Positions 16,771 to 23,804 of a stretch of DNA of 35,778 nt are shown piece after piece. The position numbers were made by a program, and so were the translations under genes. The notes below the pieces were generated by a model. That model ran no database searches. It had not been told where the DNA came from and worked only from the letters and a program-made list of their open reading frames with translations. The DNA is from Cruoricaptor ignavus. Lineage in GTDB: Bacteria > Bacteroidota > Bacteroidia > Flavobacteriales > Weeksellaceae. Numbering within the stretch: the stretch's first letter is position 1; every line of letters begins with the position of its first letter. The stretch is taken from contig JAUNTR010000003.1 in the NCBI GenBank assembly GCA_030538575.1, positions 1 to 35,778 of the forward strand, read 5' to 3'.

Positions 16771-19700
16771 CATATTCGGTAGTATAGTCTTCTATTTTTG
16801 CAACATTATTTTCATATTGCTCCAATGGTAGTTTCATTATCGGTCCAGAATCCTCATTTTCATAGTCTTTTACACATCGGCAAGATAACGCCATATAAGG
16901 ATCAAAATTATATTTAACCTGAATAGCATCGAGGGTATTATCGAAAAGCAAACCTATAGCAAACCCTTTATAGTGTGAGGAAAGTCCGGAAGTCCATATG
17001 CCAGAATATTTGGTAGCCGGAGTAATTGATTGGGGAACAACATTTGCTCGAAATCCTCTAATCCCGACAAAAGGGTAATTTCCTACAGAATAGGAGGCAG
17101 CATTGAACTGATAACCCAGTACTTTTGAATTTTTTTTGACAGTGTACCCTTGATAAGCCGATATTTTTGTGTTGTATGTTGTTTCGTTTACTCCAAGTTT
17201 ATACCAAGGCGTTGTCCCCTTTTGGTAGTTAAAATCTGTACTCCCTGAGGTTATATTGGGAATTCGCCAGCCTTCGGGACAAGGGTCGAAAACAGATTTT
17301 TTCATACCGCTCCCCCATCTCTTATCTGCGGTATTCGGCTCATCCAAAACCCAATCTGTTCCCAATACTCCGACAGGAGAATAGGAACTAGGGAGCATAT
17401 ACACCAGTGGATTGTTTATTGAGTATAAAATATTTTTTCTTATTTTTTGGTAGGTTTTATCTGTTATATTACTGCCAGATGTATAATTGGCATACGAAAC
17501 TATATAGCTGTTCTCATAGGTGTTTGGAGTAATCTGTTCATAAGAAATTATACCACTATTATTAGCAATCCCTTTATATAAGCTATAAGAGGTTCCATCC
17601 GGATTTAGAAAACCAGGCATGGGGTCTTTTCTTCCGTATTGGTAAAGAAAACCTCCTGATTGGGATATTTTGTTCAATTCTTCTCCTGTAGGGTTTGTAA
17701 TGTTTGAAACTATAGGAAAGGCATTCAGTGCACCTATGTTTCGATCCATAAACTCTATTTTCAATGGCGAATTATTTTGTACATAATTAATATAATTTTT
17801 CACATTCGGATTGGGCTTTTCGGTTATATAAGAGCTTAAAGCCGTAGGAGCGTCATTGGAAATCCAAATATGCCAACTCCAGTATACAGGATTGTTTATA
17901 CTGCCGTTATGCAGAGTTATGAGTGCGTTTCCTGCTTGGTTGGGTTTTATTCTAACTAAAATTTTGATGTCTTTTAATTCATTAATATGTTTAGGGTTTG
18001 GATTGTTTATTGTAACCTTGTCTATTAGCTCCGTACTTGTTGTCCAATACACATTGGTTTTCATGTCATCGTAATTATACATTTCATAATCGGATAAATA
18101 CTGATTATAAACGGAAAAAGCTTTGCTTACAGGAATTTCAATTACTTGGAAGTCTATGCTCTTTACTGCACTGTAGCTGTTGGGTGCGTCCAGCCCTTCT
18201 CTATAGTGCATAATATTCTTTTTAAAATATTCTGTTGGGAAATCGTATTGATTTATAATATACAAAGGATCTTTAATACACCTGCATGCAAGAGCATCAG
18301 ATGTAGAGTTTCTACTAATAGGGTAATAATAGAATTTCCCGTGTACTTCAGGAAATGTACTATCGGGTACATCTCTTTGATCTCCATCGGGAGTCAGCCT
18401 CAGTGATCGTGCCTCAACATGCGGTGTTATATTACGGTAATCCCAACTCATCATAGTAGCTGTCCATAGATAGGTTTCATGTTGGTCTGTAAAAGACTTG
18501 TTTTTGGCAATAAAACCCGTTCCTGGAAAAACACCCATATTTTTATTATCCACGTTTTGCAAATCGAAACCAATCTTGTTATATAGCCTAAATCCTTTCA
18601 TATAAACTGGGACATTGTTATCCACGGGTTTTACAATATGATGTTTTTGTGCCTCAAAATTTTTTGCTGGAATATTACTTCCCAAACCAAAAGGAGAGTA
18701 ATCCAATCTTATACCTACATCTTTAGTTCCCCAACCATCGCTTGAGCTATGTGCTACCAGCATCGATGGGATTCTCCAACCATTTGGGCAAGGATCGTAA
18801 AACGATTTTGTTTGGTACGGCTTTTTTGCAGTGTCTAAATTTGCATCAGCTTCATTTGAAAAGCCTCTTGAGTTGTCAGACCATAAATTCAACCGGGCAA
18901 GCCTATGTCTCGGATATGAAGGATGAGGAGTTTCTCCGAACCAGTTATAAGGTAAATTTAGATTATTGTTATAATTTAGGCTTATGTAGAGAAGGCTCAA
19001 TGGATTTTGTATAGATTTTTCTATCTGGGTTTTAATCAGTTGAGAGGTGGTACTGTTATGTACTAAACTATTTAGGCTGACAGCACCTTTCATGTATTTG
19101 GAATTTGAATGCCTTACTTTTCCTACAACACCTTGTATTTCATAGAAGTCGTCCGAATTTCTGACAAGTGAAGGAAAAGGGTCTTTTCTTCCCCATTGGT
19201 ATAATAGCCCCGCTGATTTTTTCCACTCATTTCCTACCAATGACTTATTAGTTGCTCCTAAATTCCTATCCATCCAGCCCCAATCTTCATCTGGGATAAT
19301 TTCAATCTGTCCATTTGTTGGCTGTCGGGTTTCAAAGCCTTGTCTGTATTTCGTCCCATTAGTGGGATTATCTGTTACCCAAATATGCCAACTCCAGTAT
19401 ATTGAATCCGTATTATTACCATTTGCGCCGATATGCAGTGATACAACAGCATTTCCTTTGCCTACCGACTTATTAATCGGAATGGCTATTTTGCTACCAA
19501 TAGAATTCCCTATAATCTCTAATTTATAATCTGAACCCGATTGAATCAATCCGGACTCGTCTTCCCAAAAAACATATGCCGACAGTTTTTGGGACGCATC
19601 TATTGGCTTATTAAGCCCCAAATGTTCAACCGTAGAAGCCCACATCTCGTATGCTTTTTTTACAGGGATGTACAGCCCATCATAATCCTCTTCTATATCG

Positions 19701-20377
19701 AAAATATAACTATTGGGTGCCAATTTATAATCTTTGGAATCTGCCGTAGAATACTGTGTTTCTACGAATGTAGCAATTGTATTTTCATTCGTTGGGGGTT
19801 TAGAATCCCGACTTTGGGCTTGAATCTTAGTGCAGAAAATTATCAGTACCAAGAGGAGGAAATTTGTTTTCATCAAAAAATGTATTTGTATTCCCAACAA
19901 AGTTACGGATAAAAACAATATCCCGTACTCCATTCCCAAAGCAGAGGCTGTAAGAGCAGGAGGAGTTAGATTTAATAAAATAACAAAAAGAACGGACAAA
20001 GAAGCATTCGTAGGAAAAAGCATCTTAGACAAATACCAAGAACCAATACCGAATAAAAGAGAATTAAATATCAGTATCGGGTATATAAAATTATCACCCA
20101 ACAAAAACTGAAAAATCGTAGAAACCAAAACATAAAGATGCGTGGTAGATGCCGAAATTTTATCCAAACCATTAAATCCAATTACGCCATATTCCAAGAC
20201 GTTTTTTGCAACCTTCCAAGTGATAAAAGAATCTTCTTGAAGATGGTGCGTGAACAAAATCGGGATTTTCATAAGTACCGTAGCCAATATCACACAAAAA
20301 GGCAACCATTTGTTCGAGAGAATAGTTTCTTTCTTCATTTCTTTAATAAATTTATTTTTCCGTTGTGTATTTTTCAA
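16532..20377 (-). CDS. Chimeric ORF: truncated GT-C N-terminus fused in frame to a T9SS-exported FISUMP-like protein
   Basis: This is one open frame of 1,281 codons with two unrelated parts. Residues 1-168 are hydrophobic and match the start of a GT-C membrane glycosyltransferase: the acidic pair QEDSFITWKVAKN (E48-D49), SASTTHLYVL and TASALGMEYG; the remainder of such an enzyme is missing. Residues 169-187 form a complete signal peptide (MKTNFLLLVLIIFCTKIQAQ). The mature part has two tandem FISUMP-like modules (about 210-700 and 715-1170), each with WSWHIW, DRNxGA, YQxGRKDPxP, DPCPxGWRIP and a closing CRC[IV]KD. A type A T9SS sorting domain forms the last ~75 residues. The functional secreted protein probably starts at 19873 (1,113 aa). 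Confidence 0.85.
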   Translation of the reverse strand: MKNTQRKNKFIKEMKKETILSNKWLPFCVILATVLMKIPILFTHHLQEDSFITWKVAKNVLEYGVIGFNGLDKISASTTHLYVLVSTIFQFLLGDNFIYPILIFNSLLFGIGSWYLSKMLFPTNASLSVLFVILLNLTPPALTASALGMEYGILFLSVTLLGIQIHFLMKTNFLLLVLIIFCTKIQAQSRDSKPPTNENTIATFVETQYSTADSKDYKLAPNSYIFDIEEDYDGLYIPVKKAYEMWASTVEHLGLNKPIDASQKLSAYVFWEDESGLIQSGSDYKLEIIGNSIGSKIAIPINKSVGKGNAVVSLHIGANGNNTDSIYWSWHIWVTDNPTNGTKYRQGFETRQPTNGQIEIIPDEDWGWMDRNLGATNKSLVGNEWKKSAGLLYQWGRKDPFPSLVRNSDDFYEIQGVVGKVRHSNSKYMKGAVSLNSLVHNSTTSQLIKTQIEKSIQNPLSLLYISLNYNNNLNLPYNWFGETPHPSYPRHRLARLNLWSDNSRGFSNEADANLDTAKKPYQTKSFYDPCPNGWRIPSMLVAHSSSDGWGTKDVGIRLDYSPFGLGSNIPAKNFEAQKHHIVKPVDNNVPVYMKGFRLYNKIGFDLQNVDNKNMGVFPGTGFIAKNKSFTDQHETYLWTATMMSWDYRNITPHVEARSLRLTPDGDQRDVPDSTFPEVHGKFYYYPISRNSTSDALACRCIKDPLYIINQYDFPTEYFKKNIMHYREGLDAPNSYSAVKSIDFQVIEIPVSKAFSVYNQYLSDYEMYNYDDMKTNVYWTTSTELIDKVTINNPNPKHINELKDIKILVRIKPNQAGNALITLHNGSINNPVYWSWHIWISNDAPTALSSYITEKPNPNVKNYINYVQNNSPLKIEFMDRNIGALNAFPIVSNITNPTGEELNKISQSGGFLYQYGRKDPMPGFLNPDGTSYSLYKGIANNSGIISYEQITPNTYENSYIVSYANYTSGSNITDKTYQKIRKNILYSINNPLVYMLPSSYSPVGVLGTDWVLDEPNTADKRWGSGMKKSVFDPCPEGWRIPNITSGSTDFNYQKGTTPWYKLGVNETTYNTKISAYQGYTVKKNSKVLGYQFNAASYSVGNYPFVGIRGFRANVVPQSITPATKYSGIWTSGLSSHYKGFAIGLLFDNTLDAIQVKYNFDPYMALSCRCVKDYENEDSGPIMKLPLEQYENNVAKIEDYTTEYVERKLASNDLVLFPNPIEEKLYINIKRNIYIEYKIFNMRGQLVKKGIFENSQTNLAELNSGVYLICVDGYRQVFKIIKK
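19898..19905 (-). promoter_or_regulatory. -7 box TAACTTTG inside the chimeric ORF
   Basis: TAACTTTG on the minus strand lies 24 bases before the internal ATG at 19873 that begins the signal peptide. It is the same octamer, at nearly the same distance, as before the exported protein at 518-1195. In the chimeric frame these bases encode part of Val-Thr-Leu. No suitable -33 TTG is seen. Confidence 0.4.
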
Positions 20378-20416
20378 AATATATTTAGAATTTTATTCAA
20401 ATTCCATTTCACTGGG

Positions 20417-20424
20417 CAAATATA
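20417..20424 (-). promoter_or_regulatory. -7 box TATATTTG upstream of the chimeric ORF
   Basis: CAAATATA on the plus strand reads TATATTTG on the minus strand, 39 bases before the ATG at 20377 and 78 before the alternative ATG at 20338. It presumably served the original glycosyltransferase gene. Confidence 0.45.
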
Positions 20425-20521
20425 AGCACTATAACCCAAATATTTCTAAATATCAACCAATTTTCATCGGTACAGAATAGCATCCGAAAAACCACACAAC
20501 TCTTATTATCTCTTTTTTCAT

Positions 20522-20529
20522 TATCTTTG
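20522..20529 (+). promoter_or_regulatory. -7 box TATCTTTG of prfA
   Basis: TATCTTTG matches TAnnTTTG exactly and lies 19 bases before the prfA ATG, giving a very short leader. There is no TTG at the normal upstream distance. Confidence 0.6.
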
Positions 20530-20548
20530 CACCCACAAAAAATCTACA

Positions 20549-21634
20549 ATGTCGAAATCATTAATCCCAAAATTAGAAGCCATAAAGCAACGCTACAACG
20601 AAGTTGCCGACCTTATTATACAACCCGATATTATCTCTGACCAGAAAAAATATTCGCAACTGAACAAAGAATATAGCAGTCTGGGGAAAATTGTGAAAGT
20701 TTATGACGAGTACAAATCGGCTTTGGATACGATTGCAGAATCCGATGAGATTATTGCAGATGGTTCGGATAAAGATTTGGTAGATTTGGCAAAAATGGAA
20801 AAATTGGAAGCCCAAGATAAAATCCCAACTTTCGAGGAAGAACTAAAAGTTTTACTAATTCCCAAAGACCCAGCAGATGACAAAAACGTAATTGTAGAAC
20901 TAAGAGCTGGAACGGGAGGAGATGAAGCCGCAATTTTCGTAGAAGATATGTACAGAATGTATTCTATGTACTTTAAAACCAAAGGCTGGAAACACGAAGT
21001 TACCGACTCCAACGAAGCATCCAAAGGCTACAAAGAACTGATAATGAAAGTAGAAGGCGACAGCGTTTATGGGATTATGAAATTCGAGTCTGGTGTACAC
21101 CGTGTACAACGTGTCCCTGAAACGGAATCGCAAGGTCGTGTGCATACTTCTGCCATTACTATTGCTGTTCTGCCCGAAGCCGAAGAAGTAGATGTGGAAA
21201 TAAATCCTGCGGATATAGAAATGCAAACCTCTCGTTCTGGTGGTGCAGGTGGGCAAAACGTAAACAAGGTAGAAACCAAAGTACAATTAACACACAAACC
21301 TTCGGGGATTGTTGTGGTTTGCCAACAGGCTCGTTCTCAGTTGGCTAACAGAGAGTTGGCAATGGAAATGCTTCGTGCAAAACTTTACGACATCAAACTT
21401 CAAGAAGTTGTAGGAGATATTGCGGCACAAAGAAAAACGATGGTTTCCACAGGAGACCGCTCTGCGAAAATAAAAACGTACAATTACCCGCAAGGGAGAG
21501 TTACCGACCACAGAATTAATAAATCTATTTACAACTTAGATGCTTATATGAACGGTGACATACAAGAAATGATAGATGCCGTAATTATGGCAGAAAATGC
21601 CGAAAAAATGAAAGGAGAAGAGGAAGGATATTAA
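20549..21634 (+). CDS. prfA: Peptide chain release factor 1
   Basis: RF1 recognises UAA and UAG in the ribosomal A site and triggers peptide release in the cytoplasm. At 361 aa it has the usual length. The stop-codon reading tripeptide is PET (190-192), fitting the PxT pattern of RF1 and not the SPF of RF2. The catalytic GGQ motif is at 234-236 within [15 protein letters not shown], and its glutamine is the usual methylation target. It has no programmed frameshift. The gene is monocistronic: its own -7 box is 19 bp upstream and a strong bidirectional terminator starts 28 bp after the stop. No prmC follows it, unlike in many other bacteria. Confidence 0.97.
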   Translation: MSKSLIPKLEAIKQRYNEVADLIIQPDIISDQKKYSQLNKEYSSLGKIVKVYDEYKSALDTIAESDEIIADGSDKDLVDLAKMEKLEAQDKIPTFEEELKVLLIPKDPADDKNVIVELRAGTGGDEAAIFVEDMYRMYSMYFKTKGWKHEVTDSNEASKGYKELIMKVEGDSVYGIMKFESGVHRVQRVPETESQGRVHTSAITIAVLPEAEEVDVEINPADIEMQTSRSGGAGGQNVNKVETKVQLTHKPSGIVVVCQQARSQLANRELAMEMLRAKLYDIKLQEVVGDIAAQRKTMVSTGDRSAKIKTYNYPQGRVTDHRINKSIYNLDAYMNGDIQEMIDAVIMAENAEKMKGEEEGY

Positions 21635-21661
21635 ATTTCTCTCCAACTTTAATTAAAATAC

Positions 21662-21697
21662 AAAAGCCTTCATATTTTAAAAGTATGAAGGCTTTTT
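21662..21697. terminator. Bidirectional terminator between prfA and the FkbM methyltransferase
   Basis: AAAAGCCTTCATA and TATGAAGGCTTTT form a 13-bp perfect stem with a short loop, flanked by A and T runs. It serves the convergent genes on both sides. Confidence 0.88.
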
Positions 21698-21724
21698 AGT
21701 TAAGTTTTTTCAATCTATAAAAAT

Positions 21725-22577
21725 TTATTCATAGTCGTATCTTATCCCGTATTTATTATACATTTTGTACATTTCCTGGATTATCGTTTGGTGTTTTTCT
21801 TCTATAAACCAAAAAATATGTAATTTCCTATATCCTAATGAATTTAGAAATGCTGTAACCTTGCTGGAATTATCTTTCCATAATTCTAAAATAAGCAATG
21901 GTTTTTCTCGTGTGATGAACTCTTGCATTCCCAAAATTGCGGCTTCTTCGTTTCCTTCTATATCCATTTTCACAATACAGCAATCGCTAAATGTTCTATC
22001 TTTTGCAAAATCATCAAACCGTACTAATTCTATGGTATCCTTATTTTTTTTATCATCACCAAAAACTACGGAACACTCTCCCATCTCAGCATCATTAAAA
22101 AAGATTTCTACTTTTTTATTTTCATTACCCAATCCCACGTTTACCACTTCTGCATTTTTGCTACAATTATTCAATTCCAAATTTTGTAGAATGGCATTGT
22201 AATTAGATTTCATCGGTTCAAAGGTTAATACACTACCCCCCCCCATTTTTCGCCATAAGCACCGTAAATCTGCCGATATGACCACCAACGTCTATAAAAT
22301 TAAATTTTTTACCTTTTAATACATTCATCAAAAAATAGGTTAAATCTGGCTCGTAGTTTTCCAAGCACGCCCAAAAATCGATGGTTTCTTTCCTTGTTTG
22401 GAGAACAATATTTTGATACCTAAATTTTGCAGCAGGAAATGGAATTATATTTTTTAATCCAAAAATTTTCAAAATATAGTGAGAATAAAAAGACAGCAAA
22501 AACCAAAATTTGCCACTTATAATTTGCTCTTTTATTGATTTTACAGTTACTGATAGGTGTTCTATTTTTTTCTTCAT
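21725..22577 (-). pseudogene. FkbM-family methyltransferase, out of frame at a G9 tract (possible phase-variable OFF state)
   Basis: The two halves of one SAM-dependent FkbM methyltransferase lie in different frames. The 5' part (22577-22233) encodes 114 residues with the SAM-binding FIDVGGHIGRFTVLMAKN, then Gly-Gly-Gly and a TAG stop. The 3' part encodes VLTFEPMKSNYNAILQNLELNN, the acidic VKMDIEGNEEAAILG motif and a C-terminus ending YDYE. The break falls in nine consecutive Gs on the coding strand (plus 22236-22244). With eight Gs the frame would read MAKNGGGSVLTFEP and give an intact 283-aa protein. FkbM enzymes O-methylate sugars or lipids, so a glycan modification is plausible. A sequencing error cannot be excluded. 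Confidence 0.85.
22236..22244 (-). repeat. Homopolymeric G9 (coding strand) tract in the FkbM gene
   Basis: Nine C on the plus strand, within the glycine triplet of the SAM-binding domain. Long G/C runs are rare in this A/T-rich sequence; only one other of comparable length occurs, C10 at 29995-30004. Eight units would place the gene in frame. Confidence 0.95.
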
Positions 22578-22638
22578 TGGTTATATAATAAGGCGTAAAG
22601 GTAAGAATTTATCATTAATTTCACATTAATTCAGCACT

Positions 22639-23712
22639 TTATTTTTTCTGCAATCTTTTATTCAAAAAACCTCGTTTGGCTTGTTCATAATCATCTTGTG
22701 CGCAAGGCAGGCAATTTTCAATATTTTCATCTTCGCCAAAATACCATAATCCACTGAATGTTTCTCTTTTAAAAGCAAATTGCATATCATCTACCAAAAC
22801 CCAAAACGTTTCGTAATTTCGCTCTTTCGGATGAGAGTTTTGGATAGAAATTCCTTCCAAAAGATACCATATCATTTGTACTAACAACTGATGATTTAGC
22901 GGATTTTGAGTTTCTAAATTAAGATTAAAAATCCCAACAGATTTTAGATTTTGTCCCAAACCAATCTCCTTCATACAAGCACATATTTCTCTACGATTAA
23001 GCCCATTCACTTGCGGATTAAGGGAAAATGCTCCCGCAAAACTTTCTATCGCATCTGCATTGATGGTTACTAAATCTGCTCTACGAAAAAAGGGCTCAAT
23101 TCGGTTCATATTTCCCATCATTTCTGCCAAACGCACGACATCAAAATCTACATCTTTTACGAGTTGTACGCTATCCATTTCATTCAAATGTTTTTGATAA
23201 CCCAAATGATGATAATTATTGATTGTGAATTGTTTAGAGGAAAAAATATGACTTAGGAAGTTTTTCTCATTCAGTTGTCCGCTATCATTATTCAGCCAAA
23301 CCACATTGGAAATTTGGGTGTAATTAATTCCTTTTTGTAAAAAATTAAGAGCCGAAAAAAGCGAATACGACAAATCATTACTTCCGCCCAAAACAACAGG
23401 AATGGTGTTTTTTTGATGACAAGTCGTGAGAATTTCTTGCAAAATATAATGCGTATCGTCCTGCGTTTTGCCAGAAACCAAATCGCCGATGTCGAAAATA
23501 GGAATATCCAAATCCGAACCCGAAAGCCGATACAATTGCTCTCTGATGCCCGTAAAATCTGCCATATCTGCCTTGCCATTTGTCCCACGATTATCGGAAA
23601 CAAAAAGCAATGCGACACCATTTTGCGGAAGTTGGTTTTTCAATTTAGAACCCAATTGCCAAGGTTCGGTTTTTATCTGATGCGGAAAACTAACGAAATC
23701 TTGTAAATCCAT
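22639..23712 (-). CDS. Ureohydrolase (arginase/formimidoylglutamase)-like protein lacking canonical metal ligands
   Basis: The 357-aa protein has the ureohydrolase fold: PVVLGGSNDLSYSLFSALN (GGSND 109-113) stands where arginases have GGDHS, WLNNDSG (NND 141-143) replaces DAHxD, and LVTINADAIESFAGAF (NADA 218-221) replaces SxDxDxxDP. The order and spacing of these blocks, plus the end block LLVQMIWYLLEGI, fit formimidoylglutamase-like proteins of Flavobacteriia. The Asp/His residues that bind two Mn ions are mostly absent, so arginase or HutG activity is doubtful. It has its own promoter 18 bp upstream and lies next to topA, an arrangement I recall as common in Flavobacteriia. Its function is unknown. 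Confidence 0.8.
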   Translation of the reverse strand: MDLQDFVSFPHQIKTEPWQLGSKLKNQLPQNGVALLFVSDNRGTNGKADMADFTGIREQLYRLSGSDLDIPIFDIGDLVSGKTQDDTHYILQEILTTCHQKNTIPVVLGGSNDLSYSLFSALNFLQKGINYTQISNVVWLNNDSGQLNEKNFLSHIFSSKQFTINNYHHLGYQKHLNEMDSVQLVKDVDFDVVRLAEMMGNMNRIEPFFRRADLVTINADAIESFAGAFSLNPQVNGLNRREICACMKEIGLGQNLKSVGIFNLNLETQNPLNHQLLVQMIWYLLEGISIQNSHPKERNYETFWVLVDDMQFAFKRETFSGLWYFGEDENIENCLPCAQDDYEQAKRGFLNKRLQKK

Positions 23713-23729
23713 TGATGATAATTAAACTA

Positions 23730-23758
23730 CAAACTTAATTAAAAAACTATCAATACAA
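23730..23758 (-). promoter_or_regulatory. Promoter TTG-N18-TAAGTTTG of the ureohydrolase-like gene
   Basis: On the minus strand TAAGTTTG (23730-23737) is preceded after 18 bases by TTG (23756-23758). The box ends 17 bases before the ATG at 23712. The -33 element touches the topA terminator. Confidence 0.6.
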
Positions 23759-23760
23759 AA

Positions 23761-23787
23761 AAATCCCAACATAAAACTGTCGGGATT
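23761..23787 (-). terminator. Terminator of topA
   Basis: On the minus strand AAATCCCgACA and TGTtGGGATTT form a stem around a short loop, followed by a T-run. It begins 18 bp after the topA stop. Confidence 0.8.
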
Positions 23788-23804
23788 TGTATGCTGAAAA
23801 AACA

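Noticed and set aside
22233-22577. Stand-alone 114-aa protein
   Set aside because: It ends abruptly in Gly-Gly-Gly at a G tract and its sequence is the N-terminal SAM-binding half of the methyltransferase that continues in the next frame.
22639-23712. Functional hutG (formimidoylglutamase)
   Set aside because: The fold is recognisable but the metal-binding Asp/His residues are mostly replaced and no other histidine-degradation gene is in the window, so I did not assign the symbol or the reaction.
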